Made by a program: the position numbers and the translations under genes. Below, one piece after another: positions 38,575 to 45,676 of a stretch of DNA of 64,000 bases. The stretch is taken from assembly GCA_963678585.2 (NCBI GenBank), contig CAXXGA010000002.1, positions 1,116,001 through 1,180,000 of the forward strand. The letters are read 5' to 3'. This stretch comes from Breoghania sp963678585. Its GTDB lineage: Bacteria > Pseudomonadota > Alphaproteobacteria > Rhizobiales > Stappiaceae. How positions within the stretch are numbered: position 1 is the stretch's first letter; each line of letters opens with the position of its first letter. The notes under the pieces are model-generated. The model did not search any database, was not told the DNA's origin, and saw only the letters and a program-made list of their open reading frames with translations.

Positions 38575-39372
38575 ATGCCGGTAGAGGAAACGATTGCGGC
38601 TCTTGTTGCGCGCAACGAGCGGGCGATAATTGCGGCGCCGCGCCCCGTGGTTCTTCCGGACGTTGACGACGAGCCGCAGGACGAAAAGGCGGATCGCTCG
38701 GTCGGCGAGGCGGACGGCCAGTCCTTCATGATCGAGTACGTCAACGGTCGCGGTGAGCAGAGCTGTCGGCGGATCACGGTGTATTCGATAGAGGTGAGCG
38801 TCACAGGGAAGGTCAGCCTGTTTGCGCTCTGCCATGAGCGGCATGCGCCGCGGCGGTTTCGCGTGGACCGGGTGAGCGCCTGCATCGACTATGACGGGCA
38901 GGTTCACGAGGATGTCGCCGGGTTTCTGGCTCTGACTTTCGGCATGGATGTGCAGACTGCCGGCGGCGAGCCCATGCCTGTGAGCGAGGATATGGGGGCG
39001 TGGGGAAGCTTGCGCCACCTGGTGAGGCCCGATGCAGTGATACTAATGGCCTTGTCGCAGTGTGACGGGCGGATGCGGGGCGCAGAGGTGCAAATTGCAA
39101 CTGACCATTGCGCCAGATTTGCAGAGAGGCAGGGGATATTCGTCACCGAGCCGCTTTGCGCAATGCTTGTGTCATTTCTGGAACGTCAGCGCCCTTCGGC
39201 CTCAATGCTGGTGCGGGCCTGCGATGCCGTCCGATTGCGACCTGAACGGGATATCCGGGCACTGCTTGCGGCGGCGGTCGATCTTATGGACGTCGATGGC
39301 GTCCGAGATCCGCGTGAGGTGGACTTGATCAACGACCTTTCGACTGAAATCGTAGGCATCCCGATCATCTAG
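38575..39372 (+). CDS. WYL-domain-like protein with TerB-like C-terminus
   Basis: From ATG 38575 (GGGAGGGG upstream) the product is 265 aa. The first half contains a WYL-like module: FMIEYVNGRGEQSCRRITVY and HERHAPRRFRVDRVSACIDY. The C-terminus (ALLAAAVDLMDVDGVRDPRE) resembles a TerB/DnaJ-like helical module. WYL domains sense nucleotide-type ligands and often control phage-related or defence genes. No DNA-binding helix-turn-helix is obvious here. It lies within the lysogeny switch, convergent with the repressor, with an operator in its promoter. Confidence 0.75.
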   Translation: MPVEETIAALVARNERAIIAAPRPVVLPDVDDEPQDEKADRSVGEADGQSFMIEYVNGRGEQSCRRITVYSIEVSVTGKVSLFALCHERHAPRRFRVDRVSACIDYDGQVHEDVAGFLALTFGMDVQTAGGEPMPVSEDMGAWGSLRHLVRPDAVILMALSQCDGRMRGAEVQIATDHCARFAERQGIFVTEPLCAMLVSFLERQRPSASMLVRACDAVRLRPERDIRALLAAAVDLMDVDGVRDPREVDLINDLSTEIVGIPII

Positions 39373-39393
39373 GCCGGAACGCCTCTCTCCACA

Positions 39394-39774
39394 TCAGTTT
39401 CTCTTGCTGCGTTTGCGCGGCTCGCCAGCATCGTCTTGCCGATGTTCAGGGAAGGCGGCCTTTAGCATCTGTTCGATGCGCTGCAATTCCTCGATGTTGC
39501 GATTTCTGAAGAAGTGCGAAAGCCAGTCATCCGCACTGACTTCATCGGGCGTGCGCACGATCAGGTCAGCCGGGCTGCAATGCAGCGCCTGCCCGAGAGC
39601 TTCAAGCATCGGCTGGGTGTAGCTGGTCCGGCCACGCTCCAGTTGCGAAATCGCGCCCGGCGTCACGCCGACAATCTCAGCCAACTGCTCAATAGTCAGG
39701 TTCCGATGCTTACGCCATTCACGAATGAAATGGCGCGGCGGACCTACCTTTGGTTGAGAGCGAACTTTAGCCAT
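39394..39774 (-). CDS. XRE family phage repressor (CI-like)
   Basis: The 126-aa product starts MAKVRSQPKVGPPRHFIREW and has an XRE helix-turn-helix at about residues 18-72 (NLTIEQLAEIVGVTPGAISQLERGR). A short C-terminus (IEELQRIEQMLKAAFPEH) has no LexA-type peptidase, so induction is not by self-cleavage. It faces the Cro-like gene across a 94-bp operator region and is the probable maintenance repressor. Confidence 0.85.
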   Translation of the reverse strand: MAKVRSQPKVGPPRHFIREWRKHRNLTIEQLAEIVGVTPGAISQLERGRTSYTQPMLEALGQALHCSPADLIVRTPDEVSADDWLSHFFRNRNIEELQRIEQMLKAAFPEHRQDDAGEPRKRSKRN

Positions 39775-39831
39775 ACTTAAATTTGCGCGCGGTTGCGGCG
39801 ACGCGCCAGACAGTACAGCTAAAAAATCTGC

Positions 39832-39860
39832 TTGCGTAGTAAATGTAGTACTACTAAAAT
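39832..39860 (+). promoter_or_regulatory. Rightward early promoter with operator
   Basis: TTGCGT (39832-39837) and TAAAAT (39855-39860) are spaced by 17 bp. The operator TGTAGTACTACTAA (39844-39857), containing the palindrome GTAGTACTAC, covers the spacer end and -10. Transcription should start within a few bases of the ATG at 39869, so the first gene may be read from a leaderless mRNA. Confidence 0.8.
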
Positions 39861-39868
39861 TTTGACCC

Positions 39869-40120
39869 ATGAGTGATATCCAGACTTCATTTCGCGGTCG
39901 GCGCGGTCTCATGAAAAAGGTGGCGGATGCGCTTGGCATCACGCAGGGCGCGGTCTCGCAATGGCGGCGCGTGCCTGCCGGGCGCGTCCTCGACGTGGAG
40001 CGGGTGACCGGCATTTCTCGGCATGTTCTGAGGCCGGACCTTTACCCTGTCGAAGCGTTGCCCGTTTCGAGCGCCGATGCATCCCGCGAAATCGAGAAAA
40101 AAGCGGGAGACACGGTATGA
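39869..40120 (+). CDS. Cro-like / YdaS-type HTH protein
   Basis: The 83-aa product has a Cro/YdaS-like helix-turn-helix (LMKKVADALGITQGAVSQWRRVP at about residues 14-36, split by sense). It is the first rightward early gene and should antagonise the XRE repressor at the shared operators. No ribosome-binding site precedes its ATG, consistent with a leaderless transcript. It overlaps the CII-like gene by 4 nt. Confidence 0.85.
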   Translation: MSDIQTSFRGRRGLMKKVADALGITQGAVSQWRRVPAGRVLDVERVTGISRHVLRPDLYPVEALPVSSADASREIEKKAGDTV

Positions 40121-40614
40121 GCCTGGCCAGAGCTTCTTCGGACAAGGATCGCGCACGGCTGAAACTGGCCGTGAAACGGCAGATCAAAGCCTGTGGCGGG
40201 CAGGAGTCCGCTTCATCGATCACGCGGGTTGGTCCGCAGACGTTGTCTGACTACGGCAACCATCTGACCGAACGCCATCACGATACGCATTGTCCGCTCG
40301 ATGTGTTTCTGGATCTGACGCTGGATGGCGGAGTGGGCGCGCTTGTCGAGCTTTGCCGGTTGAGTGGCGGTGTCTTTGTGCCTCTCCCGACGACGGGCAC
40401 AGCGGCGGATTGGGCGCGTGAGATCGGGGATGTGGCGCGCGAAGGCGGCGAGGCTGTGAGCCGCCTGTGCGAGGCGCTTTCCTCCGGCGGCATCATTACC
40501 GCCGATGAAATCCGCGCCATGGAACTGCGTCGGGAGGTTGCCGAAGCAATCGAAGCTCTGGTCGCCGTGGATCGTCACTTGCTGAGGATCGAAGAGAGCG
40601 AGGAGCGGGCGTGA
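40117..40614 (+). CDS. Phage regulatory CII-like protein
   Basis: The 165-aa product starts at ATG 40117, overlapping the Cro-like stop. The sequence LKLAVKRQIKACGGQESAS, QTLSDYGN and CPLDVFLDLTLDGGVG matches the phage regulatory CII family of proteobacterial phages. The C-terminal half is helical (REVAEAIEALVAVDRHLLRI). It probably helps decide between lysis and lysogeny. Confidence 0.8.
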   Translation: MSLARASSDKDRARLKLAVKRQIKACGGQESASSITRVGPQTLSDYGNHLTERHHDTHCPLDVFLDLTLDGGVGALVELCRLSGGVFVPLPTTGTAADWAREIGDVAREGGEAVSRLCEALSSGGIITADEIRAMELRREVAEAIEALVAVDRHLLRIEESEERA

Positions 40615-41081
40615 TGACCGTTTGGACCCTCCTCACCAAGGCAGAAAAGCTGGATGTCATTCGCGAGCGCGCGGATGCAGGAATGTCCGGGCCGCAGGTG
40701 GCGGAAGAATTCGGACTTACCCCGAAATACGTCTCCGACCTGGCGGCACGGGCGGGTGTGCGGCTCGGCATGAAGCCGATGGAGCGGGCGAAAAAGCGGG
40801 TCAAGGCGCCGCTCGTCAGTGACGCGGACATGCCGGTCAATGACCAGATTATCGACAAGGCGCTGAAGCGTGTCGACGAGTGGCTTGCTGTGAACAGGAC
40901 CGAGACCGGGCGCAACACCGAACACGGCGGAGATGTCGGGCCAGCAAGCCGCGCGCTGCGCGACCGGCTCGGCAACATCGCCTATGTCGCGCGGTGTCAT
41001 ATCGCGCACCTGGCTAAAACTGTCGGCGACATCAACACCGTTCTGGACTGGCTGAGCGGGCAGGGTGGGGAGGCTGTGTGA
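40614..41081 (+). CDS. HTH-containing phage protein
   Basis: The 155-aa product begins MTVWTLLTKAEKLDVIRERA and has a homeodomain-like helix-turn-helix near residues 14-50 (MSGPQVAEEFGLTPKYVSDLA). The C-terminal half is helical and unassigned. The start overlaps the previous stop (TGATG). It is a probable early regulator of unknown target. Confidence 0.7.
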   Translation: MTVWTLLTKAEKLDVIRERADAGMSGPQVAEEFGLTPKYVSDLAARAGVRLGMKPMERAKKRVKAPLVSDADMPVNDQIIDKALKRVDEWLAVNRTETGRNTEHGGDVGPASRALRDRLGNIAYVARCHIAHLAKTVGDINTVLDWLSGQGGEAV

Positions 41082-41299
41082 TGCGGTTACCCGGTGCATG
41101 CTACGTGGCGGCCGTCATGTACGCCGATATGGCGCAATCTGTGCGGCTGGTGTCGCTGGCGGTTGCCGTTGTCTCCACCCTCTGTGTGGCGGTTCTGGCG
41201 CTCAGGCTGAGCGAGCAGCGCGCGGCCGACATGGCGCAGGCGTCATCGATCATCGTGAAGACGGATCGCGCGCGCGTTGCGATTGCGGGGTGTTCGTGA
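41081..41299 (+). CDS. Small single-TM phage protein
   Basis: The 72-aa product has one membrane segment (LVSLAVAVVSTLCVAVLAL) followed by a short helical tail. It starts with a stop/start overlap (TGATG) after the preceding gene, and its own stop overlaps the next start. No family is recognised. Confidence 0.55.
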   Translation: MRLPGACYVAAVMYADMAQSVRLVSLAVAVVSTLCVAVLALRLSEQRAADMAQASSIIVKTDRARVAIAGCS

Positions 41300-41682
41300 T
41301 GGTCGACTCCATGACAGCACTTGAGCGCCGGGTTGCGGACCTTACCGCCGAAAATGAGGAACTGCGCGAACGTCTCGCAGGCCACGACGGCAGGAATACC
41401 GGCGACATGGAATTCCCGGTCGAGTGGCGGCTATCGCCCACGGAAGCGGCGATCTTTCAGGCGCTGATACGGCGGGAGCGGCTGCGCCGGGAAAGCCTTT
41501 GGGACCTGCTTTATGGCGACCGCCAAGACGGCGGGCCGGAGCCGAAGATCCTAGACGTTCTCATTTTCAACCTGCGCCGGAAGGTTTCGAAGCTCGGCGT
41601 GACCATTCTCACCATCCACGGTTTCGGCTGGCGCCTCGATGCGGGCGACCGCGCGTGGCTTCGGGAAAGGTTTCCGAAATGA
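41299..41682 (+). CDS. Winged-helix (OmpR/PhoB C-terminal-like) phage regulator
   Basis: The 127-aa product starts with a short coiled coil (MTALERRVADLTAENEELRE) and has an OmpR-type winged helix at about residues 45-115: LSPTEAAIFQALIRRERL, ILDVLIFNLRRKVSKLG and ILTIHGFGWRL. There is no receiver domain. It is presumably a DNA-binding regulator acting without phosphorylation. The start overlaps the previous stop. Confidence 0.78.
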   Translation: MVDSMTALERRVADLTAENEELRERLAGHDGRNTGDMEFPVEWRLSPTEAAIFQALIRRERLRRESLWDLLYGDRQDGGPEPKILDVLIFNLRRKVSKLGVTILTIHGFGWRLDAGDRAWLRERFPK

Positions 41683-41912
41683 GCGGTGATCGCAAGACCG
41701 ATGCGGGCGCGCCGGGGTTCGTCGGGGTGTCTGCGGTGCGGATGGAGACGGGCGAACAGTTCGTGCGCCTGTGCCTGCCGGTGGACCGGCACGGGCCCCG
41801 CGTGGACCGCGCCGAAATCGCGCGCCTCAGGGCCCTGCTGGATGAGGCGGAGGCGCAATTCGAGGCGCTGCCGGACGATTGCTGCCGGCATGTGGTGCCG
41901 GTGAGCCTTTGA
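41679..41912 (+). CDS. Small hypothetical phage protein
   Basis: The 77-aa product starts at ATG 41679, overlapping the preceding stop. The first half is beta-like (GVSAVRMETGEQFVRLCLPV), and the second is an amphipathic helix (RAEIARLRALLDEAEAQFEA). No family is recognised. Confidence 0.55.
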   Translation: MSGDRKTDAGAPGFVGVSAVRMETGEQFVRLCLPVDRHGPRVDRAEIARLRALLDEAEAQFEALPDDCCRHVVPVSL

Positions 41913-41938
41913 GCGACGATTTGAGGAGGGGATTCCAG

Positions 41939-42418
41939 ATGCGTGAACGGATTGCAAACTGGCTGATTGGCCTCAGCTTCCAGCGCCCGGCCGATGTGAC
42001 CATCGGCGGCGAGGATGCGCCCTATCTGCGGCGCTGGTGGCTCATTCCGCGCAACCGCGTTTTCAACGTCTATCTGCACCACTTCCTGCGCTCCGACGAT
42101 GACCGCGCGTTGCACGATCATCCATGGTGGAAAGTCTCCTGGCTGCTGCGCGGGGCCTACACCGAACACACGATTGAGGCCGGTGGCGTCAATCGCCGGA
42201 CGCGCCGGGCTGCCGGGGCGATCAAGGTTCGCGGGGCATCGGCGGCACACCGGATCGAACTCACCGAAGGGCCGGTGTGGACGCTGTTCATCACCGGGCC
42301 GCGCATCCGCTCATGGGGCTTTCACTGCCCGAAAGGCTGGGTGCATTGGCGGGTGTTCACGAACCCCGCGGACGGCGGGCATACCGTTGGCCGCGGTTGC
42401 GGGGAGGACGAAGCATGA
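41939..42418 (+). CDS. Cupin-like phage protein
   Basis: The 159-aa product starts MRERIANWLIGLSFQRPADV. Its core is cupin-like: NVYLHHFLRSDDDRALHDHP, WWKVSWLLRGAYTEH and RIELTEGPVWTLFITGPR. The HDHP histidines could bind metal. Such proteins recur in proteobacterial prophages, with unknown function. It overlaps the next gene by 4 nt. Confidence 0.72.
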   Translation: MRERIANWLIGLSFQRPADVTIGGEDAPYLRRWWLIPRNRVFNVYLHHFLRSDDDRALHDHPWWKVSWLLRGAYTEHTIEAGGVNRRTRRAAGAIKVRGASAAHRIELTEGPVWTLFITGPRIRSWGFHCPKGWVHWRVFTNPADGGHTVGRGCGEDEA

Positions 42419-42678
42419 GCGCGCCCCTCAACGCCGCGGGCCGCGATGTGCTGGGCCTGTTCGTTCACGGCCGCCGGGTTCGTTCCCGCCTGACGATGGC
42501 TGAGGCAGCCAAACGCGCCGGGGTGAGTGCCGGGCAGGTGGGGCGGGCGGAAAGCTATCGCCCGATTGCCCCGCGCGCCGCCGAACGCCTCGCCGCCTTT
42601 GCCGGGCTGACGATTGCCGAAATCGAAGCCGCCGCGGCGCGGTCTCCGGAATTCGCATCCGGGAGGGTGGCCGCATGA
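42415..42678 (+). CDS. Small XRE-like HTH protein
   Basis: The 87-aa product has a helix-turn-helix at about residues 22-65 (LTMAEAAKRAGVSAGQVGRA, then RAAERLAAFAGLTIAEIEAA). It lacks an effector domain. Stop and start overlaps of 4 nt on both sides place it in the rightward early operon. Confidence 0.68.
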   Translation: MSAPLNAAGRDVLGLFVHGRRVRSRLTMAEAAKRAGVSAGQVGRAESYRPIAPRAAERLAAFAGLTIAEIEAAAARSPEFASGRVAA

Positions 42679-42911
42679 TCAGGGTGAAACCGCTTGAATG
42701 GACCACGACGCCGCCGCCTGCGCGCGAGCGTGAGCCGGGCATGCTCTATGCAGCCGGAATTGGCGGTGTCTATGAGGTCACGCGCGCCGGGTTTTTATGG
42801 TGGGCGGCCGATCCGTTTACCTGCGCGCCGTTCGGCGATCCGGACGCGGCCAAGGCTGCGGCACAGGCCGACCATGAACAGCGCGTCGCGGCGCTGGTGG
42901 AGGTGGCATGA
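42675..42911 (+). CDS. Small hypothetical phage protein
   Basis: The 78-aa product starts MIRVKPLEWTTTPPPARERE and contains GIGGVYEVTRAGFLWWAADP, a Trp/Gly-rich pattern frequent in small phage proteins. The C-terminus is a helix (DAAKAAAQADHEQRVAALVE). Function unknown; it overlaps both neighbours by 4 nt. Confidence 0.65.
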   Translation: MIRVKPLEWTTTPPPAREREPGMLYAAGIGGVYEVTRAGFLWWAADPFTCAPFGDPDAAKAAAQADHEQRVAALVEVA

Positions 42912-43459
42912 ACGCTCTCTCCATGACCGCGCGCCAGACCATCGCCCACATTGCGGAAGTCTGCGATGTGCCTGCGGCCTGCATCAAGTCACCCTCCAAT
43001 CGGCGCGAGCGGATGGCCCGCAATCGGGCGGCCTATGCGTTGATAATGACCGGGGCGGGCAATGCGTCCGACATCGCCCGAGAGCTGGGCTTTGCCGACC
43101 GTTCCGGCCTGCGTCATGCGGTGTTGAAGCATTCGCGGGATATCGGGCAGCCGGTGGCGCGCATGGAGGACCTGATGGGCCGTGCGCGCCCGCGGCGGAT
43201 CGACCGCGCGAAACTCGCCTTCCTGTTTGCCGCCTGGTGCGAGCGCGAGGGGCTGACGCAGGTGCAGGCCGCTGCGCGCATCGGCGTTTCGCGCACGGTG
43301 ATCAGCAAGGTTTCGACCGCGCAGGCGCTGGATGACGAAAGCCTTGTCGCGGTGATGACGGCGGCGGGGCTGGAGCTTTCCGATATTCGCGTTTCGGGTG
43401 ACCCCGCGCAGGCCGGTGTTTCTTGTGAATTCTACGGTAAACACGCGGGGGCTGCGTGA
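42908..43459 (+). CDS. Double-HTH protein: DnaA-domain-IV-like plus XRE
   Basis: The 183-aa product joins two DNA-binding modules. Residues about 8-75 (IAHIAEVCDVPAACIKSPSN, ARNRAAYALIMTGAGNASDI, LGFADRSGLRHAVLKH) resemble the DnaA box-binding domain IV. Residues about 95-150 (LAFLFAAWCEREGLTQVQAA, RIGVSRTVISKVSTAQ) form an XRE helix-turn-helix. There is no ATPase. Its last 92 bp are repeated 1.3 kb downstream beyond the pentapeptide gene. Confidence 0.78.
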   Translation: MNALSMTARQTIAHIAEVCDVPAACIKSPSNRRERMARNRAAYALIMTGAGNASDIARELGFADRSGLRHAVLKHSRDIGQPVARMEDLMGRARPRRIDRAKLAFLFAAWCEREGLTQVQAAARIGVSRTVISKVSTAQALDDESLVAVMTAAGLELSDIRVSGDPAQAGVSCEFYGKHAGAA

Positions 43460-43462
43460 TGG
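43367..43462 (+). repeat. 96-bp direct repeat, copy 1 (end of double-HTH gene)
   Basis: This copy spans the 3' end of the double-HTH gene through TGATGG. It matches copy 2 (44704-44799) at 90 of 96 positions by eye. The two copies bracket the opposing pentapeptide-repeat gene. Confidence 0.92.
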
Positions 43463-43470
43463 GCGAGCGG

Positions 43471-44613
43471 TTAACTCTCGCTTGTGGGCACATTTGTCGG
43501 GCCTTTGAAGACATGATCGATGGGTTCGGGCTTTTTGATCGCGCGTACCTCAAATTTAATTTCTTCGGAGGCGCTTTCGGGGGGGGCTTCGCCTTCCTCG
43601 ATCCAGCAATCATAGAAGTGAATGCTAGAGTCGCCTTCGAAATGAAATATACCTCCAGAAATACAGCAGTCAGCGAACGTAGTGTCATTTGCATAACATT
43701 TATTATAGTTCGTACCGGTGAGTATCGATTTATAAAAATTGCACACAATGAAGTGCGAACGAAAGAAATAGGCGTTACGAAAGTCAACCAATTCGCATTC
43801 TGTTCCAACAAATGTACAATTGTCAAAAATTGCCTCCCTCATGTTGCATGTATTAATGGCGGTTCTATCGAAATGACAGTGTCGGAATGTAGTATTATTA
43901 AAAGAGCTACCGATGAAGGATGTATTACTCAGGTCTCCAGTGAAAAAATCGACTCCACTAAAGTCGCAATCCGAAAGATCCGCGGTAAATCCTACATCGG
44001 ATTCGAGATTTTCCCAATTCATGCATGCTCCCCGAAGGGTAATAAATGCGTTTATCGCTTCCTGGATATCGTGGTGGTTGTTTTGGGTGCAACCATTTGC
44101 ACCTATCATTGTTCGTATAGAACACTTCTCGCGAATGAAGCTGCACAGGAGGGACTGAACAATCACGTAGGTTTCTTCCGGGTCGGACAGCGCAAGTTCT
44201 TTCAGCGTGAAAATGCCGGCGACCCGAACCGCGAGAGACGAATTGTCGAGCATCTGAACGCCATTCTGGAAGCGCTCGACCTGTTGGCCGCGAAGCGCGA
44301 TCTTCCGTTGTTCGTTCGCGTTGTCGACTTGCAATGCGGCGTACTTTGCCTGCCTGTGCGCAGTCCAGGATCGCCATGCGCCAAGGAAAAGCGCGGCGAA
44401 GGCAAGGATCGAAAGAACCAGGTTCCGGCCAATTTCGGATCGATTGAATACGCCGTCACTTCGGCCCCAATATTCCCAGCTCCATTCGAAATCCGCCAGC
44501 AGCAAAGCTGCGACGCCCACGATAGTCGCGCCGAGAAAACCGCCCCACACCAGAGCGGCGCTGGGCGGGAAATCATCTTGTTGCCTCTGGGGCGGCTCGT
44601 CTGGCTGCGTCAT
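43471..44613 (-). CDS. Pentapeptide-repeat membrane protein (moron candidate)
   Basis: The 380-aa product (start MTQPDEPPQRQQ) has two membrane segments near residues 17-40 (ALVWGGFLGATIVGVAALLL) and 62-80 (LVLSILAFAALFLGAW). A helical region follows, then about 20 imperfect pentapeptide repeats (for example DCDFSGVDFFTGDLSNTSF and NMREAIFDNCTFVG). The gene runs against the early operon, is AT-richer than its neighbours and is bounded by 96-bp direct repeats. These are signs of recent acquisition. A lysogen-expressed role such as superinfection exclusion is possible but unproven. ATG 44670 is an alternative start. Confidence 0.85.
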   Translation of the reverse strand: MTQPDEPPQRQQDDFPPSAALVWGGFLGATIVGVAALLLADFEWSWEYWGRSDGVFNRSEIGRNLVLSILAFAALFLGAWRSWTAHRQAKYAALQVDNANEQRKIALRGQQVERFQNGVQMLDNSSLAVRVAGIFTLKELALSDPEETYVIVQSLLCSFIREKCSIRTMIGANGCTQNNHHDIQEAINAFITLRGACMNWENLESDVGFTADLSDCDFSGVDFFTGDLSNTSFIGSSFNNTTFRHCHFDRTAINTCNMREAIFDNCTFVGTECELVDFRNAYFFRSHFIVCNFYKSILTGTNYNKCYANDTTFADCCISGGIFHFEGDSSIHFYDCWIEEGEAPPESASEEIKFEVRAIKKPEPIDHVFKGPTNVPTSES

Positions 44614-44703
44614 GATTCTGTCAGGCACCGTTACGGGAACAGGAGCAGAAGAACAGAAGCGTCGGGCCATTACCAGAAGGTATCCGCACAATTTGCGAGA
44701 GAA

Positions 44704-44799
44704 GGGCTGGAGCTTCCCGATATCCGCGTTTCGGGTGAGCCCTCGCAGGTCGGTGTTTCATGTGAATTCTACGGTAAACACGCGGGGGCTGCGTGATGG
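44704..44799 (+). repeat. 96-bp direct repeat, copy 2 (orphan HTH gene end)
   Basis: This is a second, diverged copy of the double-HTH gene's 3' end (PDIRVSGEPSQVGVSCEFYG in frame), joined directly to the MT-A70 start. Six differences from copy 1 suggest it came from a related phage rather than a recent duplication. Confidence 0.92.
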
Positions 44800-45365
44800 T
44801 TTGGCCTTTCGGCAGCCTCCGGATGTTCGGCTATGACTTCATCATGGCGGACCCGCCGTGGTCATTCTCCAACTGGTCGGTGGCCGGTGAAGAGAAGAAC
44901 GCCAAGGCGCAATATGGCTGCATGTCTCTGGATGCGATCAAGGCGCTGCCGGTCTCGCAACTCGCCGCGCCGGATTGTCTGCTGTGGATGTGGGCGACGA
45001 ATCCCATGTTGCCGCAGGCAATCGAGACGCTGGGCGCGTGGGGCTTCACCTTCAAGACGGCAGGGCATTGGGCCAAGCGAACGGCGGGCGGAAAGCTCGC
45101 CTTCGGCACGGGCTACATCCTGCGCTGTGCCGGTGAACCGTTCCTGATCGGGGCAATCGGCAAGCCGAAGACGGCCCGCAATGTCCGCAGCGTCATTGAA
45201 GGACATATCCGCGAACACTCCCGCAAGCCCGATGAAGCCTATCGCGAAGCGGAACGGCTTATGCCGGACGCGCGCCGGGTCGATCTGTTCAGCCGGCAGA
45301 CGCGGCCGGGCTGGACGGCCTGGGGCAATGAGGTTTCCAAGTTCGACGGGGAGGCAGCGGAATGA
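44796..45365 (+). CDS. MT-A70 family DNA N6-adenine methyltransferase
   Basis: The 189-aa product has the catalytic motif ADPPWSFSNWS near residue 18 (DPPW). CLLWMWATNPMLPQAIETL, GFTFKTAGHWAKRT and EPFLIGAIGKPKT follow as in phage MT-A70 enzymes. The C-terminus has PDEAYREAERLMPDARRVDL. It transfers methyl groups from SAM to adenine N6; the target site is not readable. No restriction partner is nearby, so it is an orphan, probably protective or regulatory. ATG 44796 lies inside the end of repeat copy 2. Confidence 0.9.
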   Translation: MVWPFGSLRMFGYDFIMADPPWSFSNWSVAGEEKNAKAQYGCMSLDAIKALPVSQLAAPDCLLWMWATNPMLPQAIETLGAWGFTFKTAGHWAKRTAGGKLAFGTGYILRCAGEPFLIGAIGKPKTARNVRSVIEGHIREHSRKPDEAYREAERLMPDARRVDLFSRQTRPGWTAWGNEVSKFDGEAAE

Positions 45366-45676
45366 GCCGGGACAAGATGCCTGCACGGCGCCCCTCGATC
45401 ACCTACAGGTTCAAGCACGACCAGCGCCCCTATTACATGACCGTCGGATATCGCGATCTGGCCGGGACACAGCCGGGGGAGGTGTTTCTTTCCACCGGCA
45501 AGACAGGAACGGAACTGCAACACCTGATGCGCGACGCCGCCATCGCCGGATCACTGGCGCTGCAATATGGCTGCCCGCCGGAGGTTCTGGCCGCGGCGCT
45601 TTCCCACAACGAACAGGGCGAGCCGGAGACGGCTATCGGGCGGGCGTTTCAGATCATCACGGGAGGGGCTGGGTGA
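45362..45676 (+). CDS. TSCPD-domain-like phage protein
   Basis: The 104-aa product starts MSRDKMPARRPSITYRFKHD and has the TSCPD-like pattern YYMTVGYRDL, PGEVFLSTGKTGTEL, LMRDAAIAGSLALQYGCPPE. The domain also occurs in B12-dependent ribonucleotide reductases, often as a stand-alone phage protein. It lies between two methyltransferase genes with overlapping start and stop. Function is unknown. Confidence 0.75.
   Translation: MSRDKMPARRPSITYRFKHDQRPYYMTVGYRDLAGTQPGEVFLSTGKTGTELQHLMRDAAIAGSLALQYGCPPEVLAAALSHNEQGEPETAIGRAFQIITGGAG

Noticed and set aside
43456..44796. 446-codon plus-strand frame running from repeat copy 1 through the pentapeptide gene into repeat copy 2
   Set aside because: It is antisense to a clear pentapeptide-repeat protein and its translation has no coherent fold; the openness is probably chance, although it joins the two repeat copies in frame.
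43367..44799. Transposon or insertion sequence bounded by the 96-bp repeats
   Set aside because: No transposase, no terminal inverted repeats, and the repeats are coding sequence with six differences, so recombination between related phages is more likely.
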